From: Pedobacter alluvionis
GTDB taxonomy: Bacteria > Bacteroidota > Bacteroidia > Sphingobacteriales > Sphingobacteriaceae
Assembly (NCBI RefSeq): GCF_003664035.1
Contig: NZ_RCCK01000010.1
Coordinates: 1,240,001-1,304,000, forward strand
Direction of reading: 5' to 3'
Length of the DNA: 64,000 nucleotides
Shown: positions 1 through 8,024 of the stretch, piece by piece
Layout of the letters: each line of letters opens with the position of its first letter
Position numbering within the stretch: position 1 is the stretch's first letter
The notes under the pieces: generated by a model
The model's input: the letters and a program-made list of their open reading frames with translations, nothing else
The model's database searches: none
Told to the model about the DNA's origin: nothing
Program-made: the position numbers and the translations under genes

Positions 1-1
1 T

Positions 2-1369
2 GCCGATGCCGATTCGATTAAAATGTTTGTTTCGCAGGCTATTGTTTCTATCTGTTCGTCTATATTTTTAATTGTTGGAGCAAGCATCCTGCTCTTAATG
101 ATCAATTGGAAATTGGCACTTTGTGTAATTGCGATTGTGCCAATTATTGGCGGCGCGTTTTTTTATGTATTAAGCAAGGTAAAAGTGCTTTTCAAAAAAA
201 GCAGGGAAGTGATCGACTGGTTAAACAAAGTAATCAGCGAAAGTATTTTAGGTTCGGCTCTGATACGTGTAATCAATTCTCAAACTTTAGAATACCATAA
301 ATTTTTAGATGCAAATGCCAAAGCGAGAGATTTAGGGATATCTATCCTGCGAATGTTTGCAGCCTTGATTCCGGTTATTGTTTTTACAGCCAATTTATCT
401 GGTTTGTGCATTTTGGTGCTGGGGGGACATTTTGTAATTACCAATTCGATGACCCTGGGAGAGTTTACTGCTTTTAGCAGTTACCTCACACTCATTATCT
501 TTCCCATTTTGGTAATCGGTTTTATGAGTAATGTTATTGCACAGGCTACGGCATCTTATCAAAGAATAGAAAGTGTACTCAACGCGGCAGAGATCAACCA
601 TCCGGGTACATTAACTTCACAGTTAAAGGGCGATGTCGAAGTGAAAGATATTAGTATGAATTTTGGCCAGAAACCAATTTTAAAATCAGTTTCATTTTCT
701 GCCAAAGCGGGTTCTAAAACGGCCATTATTGGGCCTACAGCTGCAGGAAAAACGCAATTGCTTTATATTTTAACAGGTTTGATTGATGCTGATTCGGGAG
801 TGGTATTGTTTGATGGTGAAGAGATTAAACAATACAAGCAAGAGAATTTTCATCAACAGGTTGGTTTTGTATTTCAGGATAGCATCATGTTTAACATGAG
901 CATACGGGAAAATATTGCCTTTAGCGATACTGTTACAGACGAATCGTTGGTGAAGGCCATAGCTACTGCCGAACTTAAGGATTTTGTAGATGCTTTGCCA
1001 GACCAATTAAATACGATTGTTTCAGAACGGGGGAACAGTCTTTCGGGTGGACAAAAACAGCGGATTATGTTAGCAAGAGCCCTGGCTGTAAATCCGAAGA
1101 TTTTATTATTGGATGATTTTACCGCGCGTGTTGATACCAATACCGAGAAAAGAATTTTGGAGAACATCCAGAATAATTACCCTGGCTTGACTTTACTTTC
1201 TATTACCCAAAAAATAGCTTCTGTTGAACATTACGACAAAGTGATCTTGCTGATGCAGGGCGAAATCATTGCAGAAGGAACCCATCAGGAATTGTTGAAA
1301 AGCAGTCCTGAGTATGTTCAGATTTACAATTCACAACAGAGCACCAGTAATTATGAACTACAATCTTAA
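2..1369 (+). CDS. ABC exporter half-transporter with degenerate ATP site, 5' end cut off
   Basis: This is the C-terminal part of a type I ABC exporter subunit: the last transmembrane helices followed by a nucleotide-binding domain. The frame is open to the window edge, so the true start lies upstream; about 140 residues appear to be missing compared with the usual 580-600. Walker A (GPTAAGKT, near residue 245) and the signature LSGGQKQR (near 346) are intact. The Walker B end reads LLLDD instead of LLLDE, and the switch histidine is replaced by Gln (SITQK). Loss of both the catalytic Glu and the His marks the degenerate half of a heterodimeric exporter. The next gene overlaps by 17 bp and supplies the complementary half. 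The substrate cannot be told from sequence. Confidence 0.93.
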   Translation, partial: ADADSIKMFVSQAIVSICSSIFLIVGASILLLMINWKLALCVIAIVPIIGGAFFYVLSKVKVLFKKSREVIDWLNKVISESILGSALIRVINSQTLEYHKFLDANAKARDLGISILRMFAALIPVIVFTANLSGLCILVLGGHFVITNSMTLGEFTAFSSYLTLIIFPILVIGFMSNVIAQATASYQRIESVLNAAEINHPGTLTSQLKGDVEVKDISMNFGQKPILKSVSFSAKAGSKTAIIGPTAAGKTQLLYILTGLIDADSGVVLFDGEEIKQYKQENFHQQVGFVFQDSIMFNMSIRENIAFSDTVTDESLVKAIATAELKDFVDALPDQLNTIVSERGNSLSGGQKQRIMLARALAVNPKILLLDDFTARVDTNTEKRILENIQNNYPGLTLLSITQKIASVEHYDKVILLMQGEIIAEGTHQELLKSSPEYVQIYNSQQSTSNYELQS

Positions 1370-3113
1370 CCAGCTTAGTGCCAGGCAGGAAAAGCAATCG
1401 ACTTATAAAGCGCTGAAAAGCCTGCTTAAACTCATTTCAGCCGAACGTAAAAACCTGCGTTTGGCGCTTATTGCCATTTTAGTAAATTCAGGTTTATTGC
1501 TTTTAGGACCGTTATTGGTTGGTCATACGGTTGATACCTATATTCGCACCAAACAATTTCATGGTGTGCTTATTTTTGGCGGCATCTTGCTGGTGATGTA
1601 TATGATGGCCATGGTTACCGGTTACATCCAAACCCGGTTAATGGGCGGAATAGGCCAGCGGATGTTATACACTTTACGCAATTCCATTTTTAATAAATTA
1701 CAGGAATTACCCGTTTCGTTTTTTAACCAGAACAAAGCGGGTGATCTGATTTCGAGGGTGAATAATGATACAGATAAACTGAACCAGTTTTTTTCGCAAT
1801 CGCTAATGCAGTTTATCGGTAGTATCGTAACCATGATTGGTGCCGGTATTTTCCTGCTTTCGATTAATCCTGAACTTGGCGCGGCAACACTTTCGCCAGC
1901 GGTGGTAATCGTTCTTTTTACAGTGGCTTTATCGCCCTGGGTAAAAGGAAAAAATGCTAAAAATTTAAAAAGTGTTGGCGGAATGAGTGCTGAAATACAG
2001 GAAAGCCTGAACAACTTTAAAGTAATTATCGCCTTTAACCGCAGGGATTATTTTAGGAAACGTTTTAACGAAGCCAATACCGAAAACTATAAAACAGCGA
2101 TTGGTGCTGGTTTAGCCAATAATATTTTTGTTCCTATTTATGGATTATTATCTAGTATTGCGCAATTAATTACCTTACTATTTGGTATTTATTTAATTTC
2201 TAAGGGCAATTTCACCCTGGGTTTATTGGTGAGTTATATTTCTTACACCACTAATTTTTATAATCCGCTGAGGCAGCTGGCGGCTCTTTGGACCAGTTTC
2301 CAGGTCGCTATGGCTGGTTGGGACAGGATATCGCAAATCCTTTCGTTAGAGAGCGACTTACAACAGGTTAAAACCAACGAAAATATTACTTCTGATGCTT
2401 TGCTTGAGTTTAAAAATGTTCATTTTTCTTATGATGATAGTAAAGAAATCCTGCATAATATCAATTTAAGATTCGAAAAGGGTAAAACTTATGCTTTAAT
2501 TGGACCAACAGGAGGTGGAAAAACCACAACTGCTTCATTAATTTCACGATTATACGATGCTACAAAAGGTACTGTTTTATTAAATGGCAAGGATATCAGG
2601 TCGTTTTCTGCTGAAGAACGAACACAAAAAATCGGGTTTATATTGCAAGAGCCATTTTTATTTACCGGAACCGTAAAAGAGAATATTTTGTACGGTAATA
2701 GTCAATATAAAGAGGTTAGCGATGAAAAGCTGGAGAAAATAATTGAAGAAGCTAACCTGAATGCACTTTTAGCCATATTTGATGAAGGGCTAAATACGCA
2801 GATTACTTCAGGATCAGACAGTATCAGTTTGGGCCAGAAACAGCTGATTGCTTTTATGCGTGCGGTGCTAAGAAATCCTGAATTATTGATTCTTGATGAA
2901 GCTACAGCAAATATCGATACGATAACCGAACAACTTTTGGGCAGTATTTTAAATAAACTTTCGAAAGAAACAACATTGGTAATTATAGCCCACCGTTTAA
3001 ATACCATCGAAAATGCTGATGAAATTTATTTTGTAAATGAAGGTGAAGTGCAAAAGGCCGGAACGCTGAACGATGCATTAAATATGTTACTAAAAGGGAA
3101 GCGGGTAAGTTAA
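1353..3113 (+). CDS. ABC exporter half-transporter with canonical Walker B, partner of the upstream gene
   Basis: This 586-residue protein has an N-terminal six-helix exporter domain and a C-terminal ATPase domain. Walker A is GPTGGGKT (near residue 384), Walker B ends in LILDEA with the catalytic Glu (near 516), and the switch histidine is present in IIAHRL. The signature is altered to ISLGQKQL. Together with the upstream protein, which has an intact LSGGQ but no catalytic Glu, this predicts one active and one degenerate ATP site, as in TM287/288-type heterodimers. I chose the ATG at 1353 rather than 1314, because it gives a normal exporter N-terminus and a 17-bp translationally coupled overlap. 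Confidence 0.93.
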   Translation: MNYNLNQLSARQEKQSTYKALKSLLKLISAERKNLRLALIAILVNSGLLLLGPLLVGHTVDTYIRTKQFHGVLIFGGILLVMYMMAMVTGYIQTRLMGGIGQRMLYTLRNSIFNKLQELPVSFFNQNKAGDLISRVNNDTDKLNQFFSQSLMQFIGSIVTMIGAGIFLLSINPELGAATLSPAVVIVLFTVALSPWVKGKNAKNLKSVGGMSAEIQESLNNFKVIIAFNRRDYFRKRFNEANTENYKTAIGAGLANNIFVPIYGLLSSIAQLITLLFGIYLISKGNFTLGLLVSYISYTTNFYNPLRQLAALWTSFQVAMAGWDRISQILSLESDLQQVKTNENITSDALLEFKNVHFSYDDSKEILHNINLRFEKGKTYALIGPTGGGKTTTASLISRLYDATKGTVLLNGKDIRSFSAEERTQKIGFILQEPFLFTGTVKENILYGNSQYKEVSDEKLEKIIEEANLNALLAIFDEGLNTQITSGSDSISLGQKQLIAFMRAVLRNPELLILDEATANIDTITEQLLGSILNKLSKETTLVIIAHRLNTIENADEIYFVNEGEVQKAGTLNDALNMLLKGKRVS

Positions 3114-3124
3114 TATCTTTACCG

Positions 3125-3163
3125 TATAAACCTATCAGGTTTTTGAAACCTGATAGGTTTATA
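3125..3163. terminator. Perfect 18-bp hairpin after the ABC exporter pair
   Basis: The arms at 3125-3142 and 3146-3163 are exact reverse complements around a 3-nt loop (core AAACCTATCAGG / CCTGATAGGTTT). It sits 11 bp after the exporter stop and 15 bp before the next start. It could act as a bidirectional terminator or belong to a dispersed palindromic repeat family. There is no T-run on the plus strand, so termination is inferred. Confidence 0.55.
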
Positions 3164-3178
3164 AAAAAAAAAATACAA

Positions 3179-4069
3179 ATGAAAAAATACTTCTTCTCTC
3201 TGGCCTTTTCGGCGATAAGCTTCGCTTCTTTTGCACAAAGTGCGGAACAAAACCTTTTTGTGCAGGACAGTTTAAAATTGATTTCAGCACAGTTTAAGTT
3301 TACTGAGGGTGCTTCGGTTGATAAACAAGGGAACGTTTTTTTTACTGATCAGCCCAACGATAAAATCTGGAAATATGATATTAATGGCAAACTGAGCCTA
3401 TACATGGATAAATCAGGTAGGTCAAATGGAACTTATTTTGATAAGAAAGGGAACTTAATTGTATGTGCCGACGAAAATAACCAGATCTGGTCTATTGATA
3501 AAAACAAGAAAATAAAAGTGCTCTTCAGTGATTATGAAGGCAAAAAAGTAAATGGTCCAAACGACATCTGGTTGGATGCTAAAGGTGGTATATATTTTAC
3601 CGACCCTTATTACCAACGTGATTACTGGATGAGGAAATCGCCAGAAATTCAGGGTCAAAAGGTGTATTATCTGCCGAAAGGAAAAAAAGAAGCAATCATT
3701 GTCGCTGATGATGTAATTAAGCCAAACGGTATTGTGGGTACGCCAGATGGTAAATTCCTGTACATTGCTGATATGGGGAACAATAAGACCTACCGTTATG
3801 GCATTGGCGCAGATGCCAAATTATCTGACAGGCAGCTGATCGTTAACCAGCATTCTGACGGGATGACTCTAGATAACAAAGGAAATATCTATTTAACCGG
3901 AAAAGGAGTGGATATTTACAAACCTACAGGTGAAAAAATAGGACATATTGATGTACCTGAAGAGTGGTGTGGTAATATATGTTTCGGTGGAAAAGATAAA
4001 AACCTGCTATTTATTACGGCCTCAAAATCATTGTATGTTATTCCAACTAGTGTAAGAGGAGTGGAGTAA
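3179..4069 (+). CDS. Secreted SMP-30/gluconolactonase-like beta-propeller protein
   Basis: The 296-residue product starts with a signal peptide (MKKYFFSLAF...ASFAQ), so export is predicted. The rest shows the repeating six-bladed propeller of the SMP-30/gluconolactonase/LRE family: EGASVDKQGNVFFTDQ, GPNDIWLDAKGGIYFTDP and KPNGIVGTPDGKFLYIAD, which carry the acidic and Asn residues that bind a divalent metal. Members hydrolyse sugar lactones or related esters; the substrate here is unknown. I took the ATG at 3179 because it begins the signal peptide; an in-frame ATG at 3143 lies inside the preceding hairpin. The gene stands alone, with a terminator about 150 bp downstream. Confidence 0.88.
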   Translation: MKKYFFSLAFSAISFASFAQSAEQNLFVQDSLKLISAQFKFTEGASVDKQGNVFFTDQPNDKIWKYDINGKLSLYMDKSGRSNGTYFDKKGNLIVCADENNQIWSIDKNKKIKVLFSDYEGKKVNGPNDIWLDAKGGIYFTDPYYQRDYWMRKSPEIQGQKVYYLPKGKKEAIIVADDVIKPNGIVGTPDGKFLYIADMGNNKTYRYGIGADAKLSDRQLIVNQHSDGMTLDNKGNIYLTGKGVDIYKPTGEKIGHIDVPEEWCGNICFGGKDKNLLFITASKSLYVIPTSVRGVE

Positions 4070-4180
4070 TATTTTATTAAGGCCGTTTAACTTGTATAAA
4101 GCCCAAATAATAACGATGAACTGAACTGAAAAAAAATCTGTTCACTTTATTCAACCTCTAAAAATATAAATCGCATTAAG

Positions 4181-4259
4181 TAGTTTTGAACTTCCTACTT
4201 ATAGGGATAGACGACTATGAAAAAGCCCTCTCAGGATTGAAGGGCTTTTCTACTTTTTT
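4181..4259 (+). ncRNA. Candidate short RNA: TAnnTTTG box plus terminator 30 bp later
   Basis: A TAGTTTTG sequence at 4181-4188 matches the Bacteroidota -7 element. About 30 bp later comes a rho-independent terminator (stem AAAAGCCCT 4221-4229, AGGGCTTTT 4241-4249, then T-rich). A transcript starting near 4195 would be only about 65 nt and contains no gene. No TTG -33 box is visible at the usual distance, so the promoter half is weak. The hairpin alone may simply terminate the upstream gene. Confidence 0.3.
4221..4259 (+). terminator. Rho-independent terminator
   Basis: A 9-bp perfect stem (4221-4229 with 4241-4249) with an 11-nt loop is followed by TTTTCTACTTTTTTA. It lies between the SMP-30-like gene and the next coding sequence. 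Confidence 0.75.
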
Positions 4260-4362
4260 ATCTATATCATTTTCATTTCTAAATTGTATAGGTCCTGTTA
4301 CAATCAATCTAACATGAAATAATTTTTTAAATTAGCATATATTAAAAAAACCTGATAAGCTT

Positions 4363-4653
4363 ATGGAAAATCTAAAAGAAGAAACCAAAATCAAAGCTTT
4401 CCTCACCAGGATAAAAACAGAGTGGCCAGGAGTGGTAGAACGCTTTGAGCTTAAAACAGGCAGTGTAATATATGTTCATTTAAAGGAGGGTATATCAAGC
4501 ATGGATTTTCTTGGTAAACTTTCCAGAAAGATAGAACGTTTTGTAGATTTCAGCATGCCTATTATCTTGTATCATATTGAAAGTGATGGCATGAATTTAA
4601 GGTCGCATCCGATAAATTGGTACTCTTCTATTACACAGAGAAAAACTTTTTAA
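4363..4653 (+). CDS. Hypothetical protein, 96 residues
   Basis: I do not recognise this small protein. It has a charged helical N-terminus (MENLKEETKIKAF), a predicted alpha/beta core and no signal peptide or membrane segment, so it is probably cytosolic. The ATG follows an A/T-rich leader, and the gene has its own surroundings, with a terminator upstream and the cold-shock promoter downstream. Codon use looks like its neighbours. No function is proposed. Confidence 0.6.
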   Translation: MENLKEETKIKAFLTRIKTEWPGVVERFELKTGSVIYVHLKEGISSMDFLGKLSRKIERFVDFSMPIILYHIESDGMNLRSHPINWYSSITQRKTF

Positions 4654-4759
4654 TGCGTTAAAACATGTTTTGTTAATACCTTAAACTGTAAAATGTCAGC
4701 CATAATCTTTGCCATTGTAATCTTTTTTTGCATAATTAACAATTTTGTTGGTCAGTAAT

Positions 4760-4789
4760 TTGGGTTTTTGGGTTTTAATCCTATTTTTG
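4760..4789 (+). promoter_or_regulatory. Bacteroidota-type promoter of the cold-shock gene
   Basis: TTG (4760-4762), a 19-bp spacer and TATTTTTG (4782-4789) match the -33/-7 consensus TTG-N19-TAnnTTTG. The expected start site is near 4796, leaving a leader of about 20 nt before the ATG at 4815. Confidence 0.65.
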
Positions 4790-4814
4790 GTTTTAATTTA
4801 AAACATCCAGTATA

Positions 4815-5003
4815 ATGAAAAACGGAACAGTAAAATTTTTTAACTCAGAAAAAGGCTTTGGTTTTATCAAAGAAGAAAACGGATCTGAGATTTTTGTGCA
4901 TGCATCAGGCCTGATTGACGAAATCAGAGAAAATGATACAGTTGAATATGAAGTTCAAGAAGGCAAAAAAGGCCTTAATGCAGTGAAAGTAAGAGTTGTT
5001 TAA
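4815..5003 (+). CDS. Cold-shock domain protein
   Basis: This 62-residue single cold-shock domain protein of the CspA family binds single-stranded RNA and DNA as a chaperone in the cytoplasm. Both nucleic-acid binding motifs are visible: RNP1-like KGFGFI and RNP2-like IFVHAS, on the usual five-strand barrel. Length is normal for the family. It is monocistronic, with a consensus promoter just upstream and a strong terminator just downstream. The short leader argues against the long thermosensor leader known for E. coli cspA. Whether it is cold-induced cannot be told from sequence. Confidence 0.95.
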   Translation: MKNGTVKFFNSEKGFGFIKEENGSEIFVHASGLIDEIRENDTVEYEVQEGKKGLNAVKVRVV

Positions 5004-5023
5004 TTCTTCCCCAAAAGATTTTG

Positions 5024-5050
5024 AGCAGGATTTAGTCCTGCTTTTTTTTT
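5024..5050 (+). terminator. Terminator of the cold-shock gene
   Basis: The stem AGCAGGA (5024-5030) / TCCTGCT (5036-5042) has a 5-nt loop and is followed by a run of nine T, a textbook rho-independent terminator. Confidence 0.85.
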
Positions 5051-5175
5051 GGCCCAAAATTCGGTATCCACCTATTTAATACTGTGATTTATTTATGGTC
5101 CAAAATGTCTAAAAAATTTCTTTCTCATTTCTAGCTAATTACCTTTTTAAAATATTTTAACCACTCTTTACATAC

Positions 5176-5919
5176 TTGTTTTGTGGATTGGATTTTTATT
5201 TTTGCTATGGTCGATCTATCCGGCCCGAACCAAACAAATTAAATTTTTTGCAACTCTCTATTTTTTCAATTCAGGAACCTGTTAGCAGCAACAAAATTCT
5301 AGACCGGGGCACATTTATGGCCGCAGCACAATTTGTAACGGCACTTAACTTTGCTGACGAATTTGAGCTTTTAAGTTTATCGGCTATGAATACTCAGCCG
5401 GGCAATGTCAAAAAAGGCGGGCTGGTATTTGTACGCAATGGCAAACTGAAAATGCATCCCGAAATTTATGATCATTTAGCACTGATATCGATATCTTCTA
5501 TCTGTGCAGGAAGTATTTATTTCCATGGCCGTGATAAAATTGAGGAAGAAATTATAAACCTCCCTTATAGTGATGGCCTTTTAAATTTGAAGGGTGCGGA
5601 AGAGGATTATATGGCTTTTAAACGTTTGTGCAGCCCTGTGTCGCGTTTTTTTTTGCTACAGGCTAAAAAAGTGCAATGGTCTGCAATCCTGTCTACCTTT
5701 CGGTTTTTTATGATGGAAGGCATTTGGGATGTGGTTAATTTTGTTGCCCAGGCACTCCACGAGGCTGATGCCGATGTACTTGCCTGTGCACAATTATTAG
5801 AAAATATGCAAAAAGAAAAATGGTATCCAGGTTTTTATCAGTCGCTTCAGAATTTTAGAGCCTCACGTTATCCTTTAAGTAAAGCTGGTTTAGCATCAGA
5901 ATTGCCAGAAACGTTTTAA
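5176..5919 (+). CDS. Hypothetical protein, 247 residues or shorter
   Basis: I do not recognise this protein. The region from about residue 48 onward (MAAAQFVTALNF...) looks like a compact, mostly helical cytosolic domain, with no signal peptide or membrane helices. The first 47 codons are Cys- and Phe-rich and less convincing, so translation may begin at the ATG at 5317. A TACTTGTTTTG-like stretch just before 5176 resembles a degraded -7 box. The gene is convergent with the next one, their ends 1 bp apart. Confidence 0.6.
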   Translation: MFCGLDFYFCYGRSIRPEPNKLNFLQLSIFSIQEPVSSNKILDRGTFMAAAQFVTALNFADEFELLSLSAMNTQPGNVKKGGLVFVRNGKLKMHPEIYDHLALISISSICAGSIYFHGRDKIEEEIINLPYSDGLLNLKGAEEDYMAFKRLCSPVSRFFLLQAKKVQWSAILSTFRFFMMEGIWDVVNFVAQALHEADADVLACAQLLENMQKEKWYPGFYQSLQNFRASRYPLSKAGLASELPETF

Positions 5920-5920
5920 A

Positions 5921-6262
5921 TTATTTCAGATAATTTTCTAATAAAGCACCTATGTCTTCTCCAAGCGCTCTATTGCCCATATTATTGAGTTTTTGTTGAG
6001 AAGAATTATGCTTTTCAATATAGGTAGCCTCTGTTTTATTAAATTTAAGATAACCCTGTTCAAAATAACGTTCTTCAATTTCGGTAGAAGAATCCATCGA
6101 TCTGAACCATAATTTAATTAACGATCCTGTAATTTTATCAAAGTATAGCCAGTGGTAAATCGCCTCTGCATCTGCACCATCAGGCAGGCCAAGACGCTGA
6201 ATTTCCACGATAGCAGTATCAGAATTTTGGAAAAAGTATAAAATCTTGTATTTAGACGACAT
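5921..6262 (-). CDS. Hypothetical protein, 113 residues
   Basis: An unrecognised small cytosolic protein with an alpha/beta pattern and no export signal. It carries several aromatic residues around a WLYFDK...LIKLWFR segment. It is convergent with the previous gene with almost no gap and is followed upstream by the 166-bp repeat pair. Start choice follows the first ATG. No function can be assigned. Confidence 0.6.
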   Translation of the reverse strand: MSSKYKILYFFQNSDTAIVEIQRLGLPDGADAEAIYHWLYFDKITGSLIKLWFRSMDSSTEIEERYFEQGYLKFNKTEATYIEKHNSSQQKLNNMGNRALGEDIGALLENYLK

Positions 6263-6338
6263 GCGGCAAAAATAGAACTTAATTTTTTATCGCAAAAAAG
6301 ATTTTGCTGTTTAGGTTTAATATTATTGAATTTGTGCC

Positions 6339-6656
6339 GGTCAGGATCTATGATCTTGACTATTGATTTCCGGATTTATAATCCGTGTATAGTTCTAAAG
6401 CATTGTTGCAAGAATTTGAAATCCTGTTTAGCTTAAAGATTCTTCACTGCGTTCAGAATGACAGATCAGTAGAGGATTGAAAATCCAGATTAACTCTGCT
6501 CGTTGGTCAGGATCTGTGATCTTGACCCTTGTTCTGCGGATTTGTAATCCGTGTATAGTAAGCATTGCTGCAAGAATTTGAAATCCTGTTCAGCTTAAAG
6601 ATTCTTCACTGCGCTCAGAATGACAGATCAGTAGAGGAATACAAATCCCGACTAAC
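6339..6656. repeat. Two tandem copies of a ~166-bp intergenic repeat
   Basis: Copy one begins at 6339 and copy two at 6505, a period of 166 bp. Both carry GGTCAGGATCT, a GGATTTnTAATCCGTG palindrome, AGAATTTGAAATCCTGTT, AAAGATTCTTCACTGCG and AGAATGACAGATCAGTAGAGG in the same order, with scattered substitutions. No reading frame is preserved. It fills the gap between the unknown gene at 5921 and the moaC-mogA fusion. Confidence 0.8.
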
Positions 6657-6669
6657 AATAGGTATAATA

Positions 6670-7578
6670 TTAATGTTTCTCTCCTTTAATCACCTTAAAT
6701 AAATGCAAAACCTGGGGGAATAGGGCATCCATGCTTTCTTCTACACCACCTTTTGAACCTGGGAAAGTAAGCACCAGTGTTTCTCCTATAAAGCCTGCCA
6801 CACCACGCGAAAGCATGGCATAAGGCATGCGCTCTTGTCCGTAACGACGAGCTGTTTCCATAATCCCTTCGATATTCCTATCAATTAAAGGTGCAATGGC
6901 TTCTGGAGTTACATCGCGGGGTGAAAGTCCCGTTCCTCCCGTGAAAATGATTAAATGATAACCATCTTTGCTCAATTCGCTTGCTTTATCGCGGATGATA
7001 TTCATTTCGTCCGGTACGATTTCATATTTCTCTGCATTGATATCCCATTGAGTGAGCCTCAAAATAATGGCCTTGCCAGAACTATCCTGCGCTTTGTTTT
7101 CGAAAATAGAATCTGAACAGACCACAACAGCAGCTTTTAGTCCAGGAAATTTGGCATTTTTAAGGTCAGATTTTCCGCCGGATTTTTTTAAAAGCCTGAT
7201 GTTCTCTATTTCAACACCTTTATCAATCGGTTTTAACATATCGTACATGGTTAAAGCCGTAACTGAGGCGCCATGCATGGCTTCAACTTCAACACCTGTT
7301 TTATAAATAGTATGTACTTCTACCGTAATAATAATGGTTAAACCCACAATTTCGTAGGTAATGGCGGTATATTCAATCGGAAGAGGGTGACAATCCGGAA
7401 TTACATCACTCGTTTTTTTTACCCCGAATAAGCCGGCTGCACGGGCGAATTCAAATACATCGCCTTTGGGGATTTTGCGCTGTTCAATGGCATCTATGGT
7501 CTCTTGCTTCGATACCTTTACCGTAGCGGTTGCAATAGCAATCCTCAGGGTGCTGGATTTTTTTGTGATATTTACCAT
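6670..7578 (-). CDS. MoaC-MogA/MoaB fusion, molybdenum cofactor synthesis
   Basis: Two cofactor enzymes are fused in 302 residues. Residues 1 to about 145 are MoaC (cyclic pyranopterin monophosphate synthase), with TSDVIPDCHPLP, GVEVEAMHGASV and YDMLKP, which hold the conserved His, Asp and Lys of the active site. From about residue 150 follows a MogA/MoaB-type domain (molybdopterin adenylyltransferase), with the FTGGTGLSPRD loop and FPGSKGG. The two halves act at different pathway steps, so the fusion need not channel substrate. It is the last gene of the minus-strand operon, 1 bp after moaE. Whether the second half has MogA or MoaB activity is not settled by sequence. Confidence 0.93.
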   Translation of the reverse strand: MVNITKKSSTLRIAIATATVKVSKQETIDAIEQRKIPKGDVFEFARAAGLFGVKKTSDVIPDCHPLPIEYTAITYEIVGLTIIITVEVHTIYKTGVEVEAMHGASVTALTMYDMLKPIDKGVEIENIRLLKKSGGKSDLKNAKFPGLKAAVVVCSDSIFENKAQDSSGKAIILRLTQWDINAEKYEIVPDEMNIIRDKASELSKDGYHLIIFTGGTGLSPRDVTPEAIAPLIDRNIEGIMETARRYGQERMPYAMLSRGVAGFIGETLVLTFPGSKGGVEESMDALFPQVLHLFKVIKGEKH

Positions 7579-7579
7579 G

Positions 7580-8023
7580 TTAAATATTTTCTTTCCACTG
7601 ATGGGTTTCGTCTTCGAATATTTCTTTTCCCCAGATCGGTAATTCTGCTTTTAACCGGTCTACCACTTCACTACAGGCCGCTATTGCCGGTTTACGGTGT
7701 GCTGACGAAGTGAAAACAAAAAGGCAGATTTCGCCTGTTTTAACTGTGCCTAAGCTGTGGTAAATATGCATGCAATGGAGTGGGTATTTTTCGAAGATTT
7801 CTTCTCTGATCTGATGCATTTTTTCGAGGGCAAGGTCTTCGTATGCGGTATATGCTATCGCTGCAACACATTTACCGTCAATTTCATCTTTTCTTACCTG
7901 GCCCATAAAAATACTATGACCACCAATAGCTGTTTTGCTGTTGTGTCTGGCAATACTGTTGGCTATAAAAGCAGGTTCGATTGGGCCATCTACAAATATG
8001 TTCTTTATCTTTTTTTCGCTCAT
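7580..8023 (-). CDS. moaE: Molybdopterin synthase catalytic subunit MoaE
   Basis: The 147-residue protein matches MoaE, the large subunit that transfers sulfur from MoaD thiocarboxylate to cyclic pyranopterin monophosphate to make molybdopterin. Visible motifs are GGHSIFMGQVR near the N-terminus, AYEDLA, SSAHRKPAI and KAELPIWGKEIF, which contains the conserved Lys of the active site. Length is normal. It lies between moeB and moaC-mogA with gaps of 1 bp, so it is cotranscribed. Confidence 0.95.
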   Translation of the reverse strand: MSEKKIKNIFVDGPIEPAFIANSIARHNSKTAIGGHSIFMGQVRKDEIDGKCVAAIAYTAYEDLALEKMHQIREEIFEKYPLHCMHIYHSLGTVKTGEICLFVFTSSAHRKPAIAACSEVVDRLKAELPIWGKEIFEDETHQWKENI

Positions 8024-8024
8024 G

